From Psettodes erumei (Eukaryota > Chordata > Actinopteri > Pleuronectiformes > Psettodidae), in NCBI GenBank assembly GCA_016785225.1, contig JAFBJZ010000958.1, positions 1,029,001 to 1,093,000 of the forward strand: a stretch of DNA of 64,000 bases. Reading direction: 5' to 3'. The notes under the pieces were generated by a model. That model had not been told where the DNA came from. It worked only from the letters and a program-made list of their open reading frames with translations, and ran no database searches. Numbering within the stretch: the first letter of the stretch is position 1; every line of letters begins with the position of its first letter. A program made the translations under genes and the position numbers. This document shows positions 12,001 to 27,100 of this stretch, one piece after another.

Positions 12001-15000
12001 CATACTCCAGGTACACTTTGATTTTCACCTGGCGAGGAGGGAGAGAACGGTCAAGGTCGACTTGGACATCCTCAACTACACATGTATAACGATCGATTAC
12101 AATAAGCCTGGACAGACATTTGATGGACCGACCCTGCCTGTTTCTGCGGTCTCCGTCTGGATGAGCTTCTCCATCTCGTGTGGTTTCTTCTTCTCCAATG
12201 GCTCCGAGTGTTTCTTCTGGCTGCAGCCGTGTCTCCTCACCGAGCGACACCTGGCGTGCTCCCCATCTGCGGAGATGATGCTGATCTGCCTGTAACACGG
12301 AGAGGGGCACCACGTTGCTTCTCTTCTGATTTTGATTATGCAAGTGTAAAGCCCAAAATTCACAGCGGCAATTGTCTGGTGATGATACAATCCCAGTAGG
12401 AAATGAGGTTTCATAATTTATTGCAATTTATTTTTTTCCTTTTCACGCACAGTTGAATATTTCCAAGTACCTTATGAAATTTCTCTTAGCTTCATTGATC
12501 ACGGGTTCGTTGTCCACCATGTCTGTGTGGTTGCTCAGGGCATCATCAGGGAACAACTCTTCATCTTCAATTAACTCCTCTGTGAAAGCATTGAGGAAAA
12601 CCAGAACGAAACACCGCCGGCAAATGAGCTCAACCATCAATCACAGGAGAGGATGCAGAGGAGGAGGAAGCGCGACTTACCCATGGCCTCGTCCTCCTCC
12701 ACGATGTCCTCCAGGGCGTAGTTCCGGAGAAACTCTGCGAAGGCTCCGTTCTGATTGAGCAGCTCCTGGTAGGAGCCCATCTCAGACACCCGGCCGTCCA
12801 CCATCACCATGATGTTATCCACCTGAGGCAGGAAGCTGATGCCGTGTGTCACCAGGATACGTGTCTGGAGTAAAAACCAACAAAAGAAAAAGCTAACCCA
12901 GAGCCACACACACTCACATTTTATTGCCAGCAGCGAGCAGTCCCACAGAAACTCAGCCTGCGCTTATCAGAAACTGTCTGAAGTCTGACAAAGACACGAC
13001 TTCCTCTCTGGGAAAAATGTAAGAACAGATTTCCTCCACTGAAAGAAGACTATGGATCCACACCCAGTTCCTGCTCTTTCAGGCTGTACTATGTGTGTAT
13101 GTATGCACACTACTTACACTAATACTTTGAGCTAAATGCTCAAGTTTAGCAGATATTGTGTTCACGACCATGCTTTTAAATTTAGCATGCACCCACAGCA
13201 CTTTACTAATTCGGGCTCCTCTCACCTTTCCCTTCAGCGCCCCCTCCGGACCGATGAGGTTGTCAAAGATATGCTTGGACACGTGGGCGTCCACAGCGGA
13301 CAGTGGGTCGTCCAGCAGGTAGACGTCAGCGTCACTGTACAGGGCTCGGGCCAAGCTCACCCTCTGTCTCTGGCCACCGGAGAGGTTGATGCCCTGTGGG
13401 ATGGAGACAGACTCGCTTCAGTTATATATCAGTGGTATTATACAAGGTGCTCGCCAAGACAAGAAACGAATATGGAACAAAAGTCTGGGAAACTCAAGGG
13501 AACTGGGAATCGAGGAGACCTCCGAAGACACTGTTTGATGACAGACATCAATGATGGCTGAAAGGAAACTAAAACCAAAGCTGACACATGGAAACAGAAA
13601 CAAAAAGCGGTGACTTGAGCAGAGGAAAGGAAATGGACTTGCTTGTCCTTTGTACCTTCTCTCCTATCTCGGTCATGTCTCCCCCAGGCAGCACATCGAG
13701 GTCGGGGGTCAATGCGCAGGCTTCCACAACACAGCGGTACTTCTGCTCATTGAAAGGTCTCCCAAACAGGATGTTGTCACGCAGCGTGGCATTCTGTATC
13801 CAGGCCTGCTGAGGAACGTAAGCCACCAATCCCTGAGGACAGAGGCCGACAGAAGAGTATCCTTATATATATATTTTGTTAGTTTTGCTAATTTTCGAAT
13901 ACGAATCTGCAATGCTGCTATTTTATGAAGCAGGAAAACAACTTTTATTTTTACTATCTTTTCTACTTTTATCTTCTATTTTTCCTTCTCATTCTTTTTT
14001 GTTCCAGTTTGAGTGTCTACTTTGTTTTGTACTTGACTTCCAAAGCACTTTAAGCTGCACCAACTGTTCATCCATGTTCTACAATACTTGTGAGTTAACC
14101 TGTGCATGCAGCAATATACGGATTTTCCCTGACTTCTGTGAGTGCTTTTATGCACGTTGCCAACATGAAAACAGCTGGAGGTCTTACAGAACTAACTTTT
14201 ACAAATAAACGTTAAGAAAAAGAGAATTAGAGATAAATCTGTATTCACTCCTAATATCTATCTGCTCTCTCCTCTCTTATAATAAGCAGTTCAAACAGGG
14301 TACAGTACATTAATACCACCGGCTTCTGACTGCAGGCTAATAGGAATATTAAAGCTGCATTCATTGAATTTTTTCAGTCTCTCAGGGGCAGTGAAACAAG
14401 CTAACTTTTGAGGTAGAGGGAGCTTTAGCTGCTAAAGGATGTCCACCAGCAGCAGTGGAGGAAAGGAAAGCAGCATACAGTGGAGTGTTTTCTCTTTCCC
14501 CTTTTTTAACAGCTTTTCCACTGAACATGAAGGTGATGAGAGCGATGAGAGTGGACCAAAAAGGCCAGAAAGCTACAAGACGCCAATGGGCTACATTGAG
14601 CTGAGCTGGACCGCCGACTGGGGTGATAATTCTGTGGATTCACCTCTACCTCTGAGCCCCTTCACATCAGTGAAATTTCAAAAAGGGACACAAAAGGGGA
14701 AATAAAGAGGCTAAACTGAGCTGCTTCTTTCTCATGTGTCGCACAGAACGTGAAGTGCAGTCCTACCCGGATGGAGACCTCCCCCTCCAGTTTCTCCATG
14801 TCACCTAGCAGCGCTGAGATGAGGGAGGACTTCCCGCAGCCAACGTGGCCCACCACGGCCAGCAGGGAACCCTGGGGCACCATCACGTTAATACTGCGAA
14901 GCACACAGTCAGCATTCACATGTTTAAAGAACAGCCCCGTGTTTTGTTTTTCAGGCTCTGAGTGGTTTCAGCTTTAATTTGTATAGCTTTAAATCAGTAG

Positions 15001-18000
15001 TAGGAAAGATGCAATTGGTTTTTCTACACTCCTGCCGCAGGCAGAATGTGGTTTAAGTCATGTGGGGTGTGTGACCATGCCATGATTTTAGACACACACT
15101 GCGATGTAGTTAGACCTAAAACAGGCGCTCACATCTGCCCCTGTGTGTTATCGCCCACATAGTTCTTTCTATATTCAGGTAAACCTATGAAATGTTAAAG
15201 CTGAAACTTGGCACAATTGCATAACTGTCCACATACTTGTGGTATTGACTGTAAGCAAACATATAGCGAGTCGCTTTTTTTTTTTTACATACCTGTGCAG
15301 AACAGGATGATCCTCTTTACTCCAGGTGAATTTGCCGTTGACAACCGTCACGGAAAACTCTGTGGACAAAACGTCACGTGGATTTCTTTTTTATCTCTTC
15401 CATCGGTTGCAAAGCTTGAGTGTAGATCTGACAGGATGACAGACTGCGAGGCATTTTATTTAGCTATTAGTCATCCAAAAACACAGGCTCTGAGTCAGTG
15501 GGTGAAAGGTTCAAGAGCTTACTGAGTTTACACAAGGGAGTGATGGCATGCAGTACAATGACGATGCAACTTTTATTAAGGTAGTGAAATCATCAAAGTC
15601 TGCTTAAAGCATGTGCGATTACATCAGCAATAAAAAGGGTGAGGTGAAACAAGATCCCGATCAAAGGAGGAGCTGTTGAGTCGTACCTGCAGCCGTGTTC
15701 TTTCTGTCAACTGAATTTGGGTCCAGCTCATCGTGACTCAGGAAACCTTGGATCCGCTTCAGTGAGACACTGGCCTGAGACGCAGAACGAACAAACAGGT
15801 GCTCAGTGATGGAGTCCAAACAAAAAAATAAAGAGTCACAGTCAAGAATTCCCTACCTGCACGATGCTGCTGATGACTTGGGGGAGCATGTTGAGAGGAA
15901 ACCTGAGGATGTTGAAGAGCGAGAGCGACACAAAGGCCTTCTCCGCGTCCAGCACGTTGTTCTCGTCCACGGTCACATACACAGCGAATGTCGTCAGGGC
16001 AACCTGGAAAAAACAAGGTCCATCGGTTTACTGTCAGAGATGTGCAGCGGTCAGTGCTGTGAGGAAACACAATGGCACGTAAATCCCAGTCCACCAGTGA
16101 GTCATCGCTGGGCAGCTGCTGGCTTTTGGCTGCTCATCTATCTGACAAATAATCAAATCAGTCTGTACTTTAAATAAATGCTGTCACGTGACCTATACAA
16201 CCTGTTACATCTTACTGATGTACAGATAAAGAACATACATTGTTTCATTTTCTTGACACATGCACAGACTGCTTTGCTTCAGCCAAAACTAACAGTTCTC
16301 CTAGATCAGCTCATGCTTTCCTACACTTGTATGATTTCGGTCAGAAGACGGGAAACAGTTTGAGGAAGAGTGGTATGTAATGTTGCCGTGATGTCATCAG
16401 CTAGATATAGGGGCCGGTCGTGAGATTGTTCAACCATCATTCGTTTTATTTAGTGTAAGTACCATGCCTAAATTACCACACCTCGACAAACCAGACAAAC
16501 AACAAATGGTATTATAATGGGCATGGCTACACCCCGTACCTGTACTCAGGAAGTTATTGTGTGAAGTTACTGTGTCAAAGTTAAACTTAATGGTAGTTAG
16601 TTTTAAATCCATGTTGGTGTATTTTTACTTAATGGGATTGGATTTGTGTTGTCATTTTGTCTATATGGGCATACATTTAAATTAATTTCAGTAGTGCATT
16701 ACATACTAACATGAAATCACAAGGTAATCTCACTTATACTGCAAAGTATTGTAGCGATACAGTTTTTCATTCACCGTAAACTTGGATGATATGCTTTGAT
16801 ATGATATATTAATACAGTGTATTAATATTTGACCTGTATGGTATGTATAATTTGACAAATACTGTAAGGCACATTGAATCATTTTGTCAGTTAACAGATA
16901 AATTTAAATTGATTGTGCTGTGATTTGCATTTTGGAGTTCAGAGTTTCGGAGTTTAATTTTTTTCAAATCCAAGCAAACGTATTGTTGCTTCTGCTTATT
17001 TCCGTGTTGACAACAATGTATGTCACAGAACTGGACTGTGATGACCCCCTCCTGTTCTGCCCCTCTTCTCACAGGAAGTGGCAGCAGGGTGGAGCTTATC
17101 AGTGAGCCATGGTTCACCTGCAGTTTTCTTAGCCGGCTGCCTGAGTTGGACTCTCCCTTTCTCAGCTCCAACATGTCCTCCTGGGTTTGGCTTTACTCTT
17201 TTGTTACGTCCCACTGAATCGCTGAATAGTCCACTCTTGACTGATGACTAATATGTTCTCCCTCATTTTCCCTCAGCTTTGTCATGATTTGGGGCTGGCT
17301 CGTGCCAGTATCAATAAAGAAAACATTTTTGAAAGGTCTGGTTGCCTGTAATAACGTAATTGGATATTAAAATCAACTAAAATTCAATCCCAGGCACACT
17401 GTTGGCTCAAGAGGGAGCCAGTGTTGATTCAGTGTCAGTGTTGATTAAAAATCGGATGTTTATTCAACGTTAAATATAACAAGCACTTTACTATTTGGTT
17501 TTAATGCTGAGTGTCAACATACAATACATTTACATTTAAATGTTGTTTTGGTCTGTTTGGTATCCGCGTAGCCATATCAACTGAAAAGGAGATATGTCAC
17601 CGTAAGCCTTTGAGCATCAAACATTACTTTACATATTTCAGTGTGGCCTTTCTGTGTGTATTGTGCAGCTGTATTATTTGGAGAAATTAAACTGTAATAC
17701 AAACTCAATAGCAGATCTGACTTTGTACTGGCAAAGAACATTTATATGTTCGAAAAGAAACCAATCAAAAAACAAAAATGGGAGATTCTTAATGTCCACC
17801 GTGCAAAATTTATCAAAACTGACCAAAAAATTCTCTCCTCCTGTAGTTGCTACACAAAGGAGCCATTTATCACCAGCTTTTAAAAAAATGCTTTTAAATA
17901 CAGAGTCTTTGTGGTTTCTGACCACAAACTAAGTATTCTGAACACTTGTATTTGCAGCTGTCAAATGTGACTTATGAGCTTATGAAGGCTGCCTGTTGAA

Positions 18001-21000
18001 GGCAACCGCACTTCCTCTGACATGTCCCAGTTGGAAAACCACAGTGCTGATACTCATGCCATCAACCTCAAGAAATACCAAATATGAAGATATTCATGCA
18101 GCCTGTTTGGATCCGCTACACACTCAAACGCAAGCTTTCCCTTCATCCAATGGAATGGAGCAAAAATTCATACCTGACCACTGACCATATCTGACCACTT
18201 TCACAAAGCGTGAAGTGTCCTTCACCTTACCAGTGCCTTACCAGGAAAGGGGCGCTGGTCCAGGCCATGGTGGACAGCGCTCCCAGGTAGGCTGTCTTGC
18301 GCAGCACATTGAGCTCCTTCTGCCGGATGGCCAGGACCTTTTCTTTGAAGGAGTTTTCCCAGGCGTATAGCTTCAGGACTTTGATGCCGTTCAGGATCTC
18401 GCTCATCAGCTTGATACGCGAGTCCTTGTACTGCATCTGCTCTACCTGGCAGGGAGGAAGAGGAGGGTGAAGACGAGGGCAAGAGGACAAACTGTTCTTT
18501 ATGTTCACTGAAAAGAAGGAAAGGTGGTCTTTGGAGTGCAAACCAAATTACATGGCACTTTTGCAAAAGGAGTCAGTGCATTCAAGCTTACACAAAACAA
18601 AATGATAAAAGATAATATAAGATAAATCAGTACAACTATTTTTTAAAATTGATATATGTGGAAAATGTATGCAAAATTACATAATATAATAATAATAATA
18701 TAATTTTTGATTTTTTAATTGTGCCAAATGGACTATAACAGCAATGAACTATATTCTATTTTCCTGCATTCGTCAGAAATAACACAAATATTAGCAACCA
18801 AAGCGGCTGGAAATAATCAACTTAAAATACAAAATTTTGTGACATGTTAACACAACATGCTACTATCACTGACACCAGCAGGCAATGGCACTAAATCACT
18901 GCCAAGTGCTGGTGCGACTGTTCATACCTGGTAGGTCCGGGTCTTCATGGCGATGACGGCGTTGAAAGGGATCAGCATGATCATGACAGCCACCCCGGCA
19001 AGCACAGATGGACCGAGGTTCTGTCAAACACAGCGCAGTGAGGAAATCTAAACCTAAATCATGCCAGCTGGAATTCAGGATAAATATAAAAAAATATCCA
19101 TAAACATCTCATCCAAGAAGTTTACAAATTGTTTCTCAGCGATGAAATGCTAATGGTAATAGGTGGCAGATCTGTAACTTAATGTGTTTACTGGCAATGT
19201 TGTGACTTATCACTTGTTTGGATTAATATTATTTATTTTAATACAGGCAGCCATAGGCTGTTTTATTTACAATGCATAAATGCTACTTAGTACCAAAAGC
19301 ACTGAGTAATCCAGTCATTTTATTATTTAAAGACAGTCTTAATCGTTTTAACATCAATAACAACATGAGGCTATGGATCAACTGCCTCTTACCATTAGCA
19401 TTTCAGACCCTGATGTTGTGAACCTCTCGGGTATAACGTCTATGATGGCAATTTGCATGTACTCCAGAATGTTATGAAGAGTGATCACATGAATTGCAAT
19501 TAATTGCAAAGTCCCTCTTTGCCATGAAAATGAACTTAATCCCCCCAAAAAACATTTGCACTGAATTTCAGTCCTGCCACAGAAGGACCAGCTGACATCA
19601 TGTCAGTGATTCTCTCGTAAACACAGGTGAGAGTGTTGACAAGGACAAGGCTGGGCATCCCTCTGTCATGCTGATTGAGTTAGAATAACAGACTGGAAGC
19701 TTTAAAAGGAGGGTGGTGCTTGAAATCATTGTTCTTCCTCTGTTAACCATGGTTACCTGCGAGGAAACACGTGCAGTCATCATTGCTTTATACAAAAAGG
19801 GCTTTACAGGCAAGGATATTGCTGCTAGTAAGATTGCACCTAAATCAACCATTTATCGGATCATCAAGAACTTCAAAGAAAGAGGTCCAATTGTTGTGAA
19901 GAAGGCTTCAGGGCGCCCAAGAAAGTCCAGCAAACGCCAGGACCGTCTCCTAAAGTTGATTCAGCTGCGGGATCGGGGCACCACCAGTGCAGAGCTTGCT
20001 CAGGAATGGCAGCAGGCAGCTGTGAGTGCATCTGCATGTACAGTGAGGCAAAGACTTTTGGAGGATGGCCTGATGTCAAGAAGGGCAGCAAAGAAGCCAC
20101 TTCTCTCCAGGAAAAACATCAGGGACAGACTGATGTTCTGCAAAAGGTACAGGGATTGGACTGCTAAGGACTGGGGTAAAGTCATTTTCTCTGATGAATC
20201 CCCTTTCCGATTGTTTTGGGCTTCGGGAAAAAAGCTTGTCCGGAGAAGAAAAGGTGAGCGCTACCATCAGTCCTGTGTCATGCCAACAGTAAAGCATCCT
20301 GAGACCATTCATGTGTGGGGTTGCTTCTCAGCCAAGGGACTGGGCTCACTCACAATTTTGCCTAAGAACACAGCCATGAATAAAGAATGGTACCAAAACA
20401 TCCTCCAAGAGCAACTTCTCCCAACCATCCAAGAACAGTTTGGTGACCAACAATGCCTTTTCCAGCATGATCGAGCACCTTGCCATAAGGCAAAAGTGAT
20501 AACTACGTGGCTCAGGGAACAAAACATTGAAATTTTGGGTCCATGGCCAGGAAACTACCCAGACCTTAATCCCATTGAGAACTTGTGGTCAATCTTCAAG
20601 AGGCGGGTGGACAAACACAAACCCACAAATTCTGACAAACTCCAAGCATTGATTATGCAAGAATGAGCTGCCATCAGTCAGGATGTGGCCCAGAAGTTAA
20701 CTGACAGCATGCTAGGGCGAATTGCAGAGGTCTTGAAAAAGAAGGGTCAACACTGCAAATATTGACTCTTTGCATAAGCTTAATGTTATTGTCAATAAAA
20801 GCCTTTGACCCTTATGAAATCCTTGTAATTATACTTCAGTATATTACAGTAACATCTGACAAAAAGATCTAAAAACACTGAAGCAGCAAACTTTGTTAAA
20901 ACCAATACTTTTGTCATTCTCAAAACTTTTGGCCACGGCTGTATTATGGAGGGACATGGTACAAATTCCTGTATAATTTCTGCACGGACCTGCCACAGGA

Positions 21001-24000
21001 AATAAAGCGCCAGCATGATCTGAAGAGGAGCAGACCACAACATGTTGAGGAAGGTGGTGAGGTCCATGAACCTCTGTGCGTCCACAGACATCAGGTTGAC
21101 CACTTCTCCCACTGTCGATGAACGCTTGGCAGCATTAGTTATCACCAGCGCCTACATGACAGTGATAAAAAAGAGACAAAAAACAGCTGTACTCAACACT
21201 GTAATTAATGTGTTTTCTGGGAAGTGTGCTGGACAGTGTCCTGCGTACCTTCCTGTAGACAGCTCCTATGATAGCTGTGCGTACGTTCATGCCAGTGACA
21301 AAGCAGTAGTGGAAGTGATGGTGGAGGATGAGAGTCTGCAGGAAAGCTGTAAAGAACATGAGGAAGGCCAGCGTGTAGCCCCACCAATCAGGAACACCCT
21401 TCTGTTTGGTGAACGAGATCAGCATCCTAAGGAATGTACGGAAAGAGTAAAAAAAAACAACTTGTCATCTTGGCATAAAATAAGCTGGATGTAGGACAGA
21501 ATTTTCAAAATGCATTTGGCACAGAGCTACTTGGGAGTCAAACTTGTTGCTTTACATCATGCAAACATATAAAACATACAATTATTTCATTCACCCCCAT
21601 TCATTGCATACCACCTCACAACCGCCTTCTAGGTTAATTACAGACATTTCCTGTACAGTGGCATTAAACAGGAAGTGGACGAGCTCCAGTATAATATCAA
21701 AATGTGTTCTGTGAAAAGTAATTGCCTGAAACACAACATTCATAAAATTACACTTGTGCTAAGTTTGACATTTTTTCCCATGGCACCAGTGACACAGCAA
21801 ATTAGCACAAAGTATTAATGAAGCTTATTCAACAACTTGACTAACAAAACACATAGAGGCAAACTATGAGGACGACTATCTCTGGAGGCTTATCTCACTC
21901 ATCTAGAGATAAGACTTTCACACCACAGCTGGTGTTGCTGAATTAAACATATTTACATAATGCTCTGCAACCTGAACAAGGGCAGTGTGCATTTTAAATA
22001 AAGACAGCTACCATACTTTGGGTAAAGCAAACCAGCATGCAAAAACATACGCACAAAATGCAAAACGATTTCCTGATAATAGAATTTAATAAGACTGGAT
22101 CAATGGTAGTGTGTTGATGTTCTAAACTTGCAAATATATTGTTGCAGGGGGGGCATGCAGTAGCAACTTGTGACCTTTGGTTTACCTGAGCAGCTGAGGG
22201 TTGACAAAAGTGATGACATCCTGCAGGAGCTTGTAGGCCGAGCCAATCAGAAAGTACGGGCCGAAGGCTTTGACGAGGGCATGCAAGAAAGATGGCTGGT
22301 GGGGAGCGGCTTTGTGATTGGACAGCAGCACCTCCACTTCCTCCGGGCTGCTCTCACCTCCTCCCTCTCCCGCTGTGACGTGGTTGGTGGTCGTAGGCAG
22401 GGGCTTGGAATACACGGCCTGGCTGGACAGATTCTGTTCACTGTGGACAGATGATGTTGGAGATCATTTGGGGTGGGAAAGAAACGGAGAGAAACAGATA
22501 CGTGAGGACAAACAAATCTCAGCAGTCAGTGTAGTCAACTGTGGAGACACAAGTCATTTATGGCTGGATTTTTCACTTGAGGCTTGTTCTGAACCAGCAT
22601 GTTACAGAGGTTTGGTGCAGACGAATAATGAACTCTACGACAGAGCAAGAGACTGGAAAAAAACTAAGCAGCTGATCAAATTCATGGGAAAAGGGTTGTC
22701 CATACTGACAATCCCACAGATCATTATCACCATTACCACTCTACAGGGCTTCATAGTATGTTTCAGCTCACTGTTGTGACTTTACAGCCCACAACATCAT
22801 TGTCAACATCGTTCTCAGAGGAAGTTCTGGCTGCTGCAGGAAGCTTTGTATCAGTGCAATATCAAACAACAGACAGACAACATCAGCAGCTAGCCTGTAA
22901 ACACAGTGGAGCATTTAACAGCTAAAGAACCAGATATTATTGTCAGTAATGGAGGAGACCAAAACAGAGCTAAAATTAAATTAAATTTGGACATACACTG
23001 TAAATCAATTCTAATGTTGCTGTGAATTTGCTGGATGTGCATATAAGCAAACCTTTGCTAACATATTTGCCAAAGTGTTGCATTACATGCCATTCTCTTA
23101 ATGCAAGTTTAAATGCAGAAATGCGTGGAGCATCTTATTCTAGACAGCAGATATGCAGTCATTTTTATTTATTTAGGCCATCTGTAGTAATTAACTGTCA
23201 GAACGTAGCAAACTGGCTTAAATTGAGGATGAATTAAACAAGTGCTGCAACGAACAACTGTTTCATTATTTATTGAGTATTAAGCTCTAACTTAACAATT
23301 CATGTGTTATCCCTTTGGAAAGAGGAGGAGAATGCAAATAGTACTGCAACCAAAAAAACCCAGAGGACAGTGAATAGTGCAGTGTGTCCCCATCCTGTTA
23401 TAGCTTTTGGTAACATTTGTTTAATTTGTTCAAAAGCATGTTAAATTGGTTAGAAGGTTCTGAGGCAATGAGACATAATATGCAAGAAATGCTCCAAGTT
23501 TTCAGTGAAAGGAATGTTTTGCAAACTACACAAAGTCTATTCTAATACCAGCTTACAGCACAGGAGTCGGATTCCAGCAGCAAACTAATTGGTGACTACA
23601 GTTCAAGTGAGACAACTGCAATGGAATTCAGCTTAGCAGCAAACAGGTTTCTGAACAGCAAACGAGGAGGCGTAGCCCGTATCGTTTTACAAGTTGCTCT
23701 CAGTGAGAAAGCTCAATGAAAATCCAACAGTAAAACTACGACGCGGGCAGAGGAAGCAGCCCGAGGGAGGTCAAAGTTCAGGCTCGCGTGGGTTTGTGCG
23801 TGAAATTTTCTTTGAATCAGTACATGGGCTTAAGTTCTGTTCTTGGTGGCCAGCCAAGCCATTTTTTTCAGTACAAGGCTCAACAAACACTTAGCTGTGA
23901 AAGGAAACGGTGCAGATGTGAGAAAACTAATTAAAGCTGCAGAGCATCATGCAGAGCAGTGGAGGATGAATTTAATCCATAGGGGCTCTGACGTTAAAAA

Positions 24001-24126
24001 ACAAATATAGTCTGCAAACTTGCAGAACACATCAGAGCAACAACATTACAACAGAAGGAGTTTTGCTTGTTCTCTCTGATGTGTGCAGACAGTCACACCT
24101 TTATGTCCTATCTATGAATTGCAACC

Positions 24127-24160
<34 letters not shown>

Positions 24161-27100
24161 CTTCGGTTTCCCAGGGTGTTTGCTTATGCAATGATGATTT
24201 GCTGCTGTAAATAACGAGATGGTCTAGCCTGGAGTCCTTAGATGGTGCGTCTGGTTCAGCAGGCCAGTTATGATGCCGAACCCTGTGGTTAGTTTTGGCT
24301 TTGTGAGTTGATTTGATATCTAAACATCATTTAGACGAGAAAAGTAGTTGAATTTAAATTCTGTTGAAGCTCCATATCTTTTTCTTACAGTCAAAAACCG
24401 ACAGCGAATTGATCCCAAGTATTGCGTGTGTGAAACCTGATATAGAATCCTATTCTTTTGGGCTGCAGTGCACCATGTTTTAAAATATCCCCAACAAATA
24501 CACTACTTCCTCCTGTTTGACTAAGGCCCGCTAAAAACTACAGCTGTTTTAGAAAATGACTGTTTTACAAAATTAACCTAAATGACAGTGTAACTAATTT
24601 TTAAAGAGTTATTTATCTCCAAACAATGAGCTTAGGGCTGAGAAAGACTTCATACGGGGAAAGAATCACTGTGGCAGGAAACTCCTGTCACAGTAAAAAG
24701 AAAGTCCACTATCTCACTGCACAAGCCGTACAAATGCCCCCACCAGGAAAAAACAAAAAATAAAATATCAAAAGCAAAATAAAAAGCATTTGAAGCTGCG
24801 GCATTGTATGTCAGTAATGCACTTACTATAAGCCTGCTTTGGTTCAAAAATACTGCGGTGGATAAATGTGTTTATCGAGCAGCTGTGCATTTTGAAGTAT
24901 CTACTGTAGGCTATGGCAGTTCTCCAGTTTCCAGCTTTAACCTGATTTCCATGACAACAGTGACTTTCTTTGTTTCTCTATCTTCTACACCATACAAGCT
25001 TTAACAAGCCATGGAAGACATTGTAGTTTTCAGAGCTTTTACAGACATACCTCTTGGCTTTGGCCTGCTCCTTCTCCCACTCCCTGAGGAGATTGGGCAC
25101 CATCACCTTGGAGCAGTCACGTTCGTTCAGAGACCACAGGTCCTTGGGCTCCAGGGGCATCTTGTAGCCTTTAATGGCCATACTGAGAGAGATAGAGAGA
25201 GAGTGAGAGAGAGAAACTTCAGTTTAATTCAATCTGGTGCATTATGCAATTCAATGCTACATGCTGCATTACAAACCTTCTTCAGTATTTGTTTTTTCTG
25301 TCCCCTATGTGAGTTTCATTCACAAGCTAAAATTTGATTCTTAAACTAAACCCTTTTATCTCAGAGACAACTTAATAAGAATTGCTTCCCACCAAGACAG
25401 GTAATGAAGTTTCCTGGATTTGCTGATCATCATTATGCGCTTGTGGATCGGATTCCACCGGAAATTAGCTTGATCTATTTTCCAGCACAAGTAAGGAGAT
25501 TGGCTTACAGGACAAGAAAGGAAGAAGATGCCATACTTCCAGCAGAAAAAGCAACGTAACCTCTCTATCAAAAATAACAAAAACCTAATAACAGCCGCTA
25601 CAAGTCATCTCAAACATGACCTGACTTATGTATGCGTAAAAATGTTAGATAACCCCCTAAAGCAGTGGAAACAATAGTGTGATATAATATAGTATCACAT
25701 AATTTAGGAGGGTGTAAAGTGTTCAATATTAAATGCATAAATAATACATTAAGGTGGAAAAATACATAAAAAATTGTGTTAAATTCATGAACCAATAAAT
25801 TGTGAAATAGTTGATACATTTTGTTTTGTAAACGCTCCCTTTCAAGTCCATCTTTATTTCATGATGGAAATTTTCCTAATGACACCTTTATTTCATGTTA
25901 CCTTTTAAAATAATGTGACAGTTGAAGTGATATTGAAAGAGGGCATTTTGGAATTTCAAAAAAAAAAAAAAACCCACCTTGTGAACCACCAAAATGTCAA
26001 GGTGGAGAGAAAACCAGCTGTGGTTTCAGGGCAAGGATTCTGAGAGGAAATCGAGAAACGTGCAAAGACAAAGAGCAGAGAGGTTAAACGAGGAAAAGGA
26101 GGACGTACTCCAGTGAACAGCAAGTAACAGCCCCGCTCTCTGTGACCAGAGCACACTCGTGGACTGTGAGTGGACACCCGAGCAGGACGCGTCACTCACT
26201 GGGTCAGTGACGACATCGGAGAAGAGAGGAGGTTTCTCGTTGAAGCAGCAGAGGATCAGCTCGCAGACCACCAGACTGAAGTAGAAGTAGAACGTGGTGA
26301 ATCGCAGCTTGTCCGTCACTTCGCTCTGAAACAAAGAGAAGCGCAAAGAGGCAAACTCAGACTTACAGTTGCAGGCAGCGCGATACAGCATGTAAATTTA
26401 TGATGAATTATGAACATGCATGCTGGCATGGATTGTAAGACTAGGTCTAAAGCCATGTTAGCAACATGCTGATATTTGGTGATTTTTTTGCAAAGTTTTA
26501 TAAGTAAAGCAACAACTAAAATTATGGTTAATTTGGGGGATTACAGCAACACAGCTTGTACGTAGGAACCCAAAATGTGGATGTCATGTTACCGTATTTC
26601 ACTTCAGGCTGATTAGCTAAAAAAAATGTGGGTACTGTGGTATTTGTTGCACAAATACTTTTAGTGGAGAAGAAGAAAATTACAAATCACTGCTTAGACC
26701 CATAATAAACCGGTTAGAGCCCTAATTATAATACTATGTGTGCATATACGCTATGCTGTCCAATCCATTCATTTGCGCTCACACCCACACCCACACACAG
26801 ACACAGACACACAAGGAAGTCACTCACTGTTCTTCCACCCCAAACTGCACACAAATCAGCTGATCGCTATTACCAACAGACACATAACTTTGGGGCAGCG
26901 CGAAATCACTTTACTTTTCAAATGTTTCTGTGCGTGGACCCATTTTCCGGGTCAACTTGATTACAGCGGCAGAGGGCTGCAGAAGCCTGGGCCATTAACA
27001 GCCCGCGCTCCTAACGGACCCATGGAGAATTATAAAACAAGTCCTGCTCACACATGGATAGTGAACAAAGTCAGATGGAACTGTAGTCTACTGAGAGGTA

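Noticed and set aside
11807..12343. 178-codon minus-strand frame across exons 21-22
   Set aside because: It reads exon 22 in the right frame but exon 21 out of frame through the intron. The spliced exons explain it.
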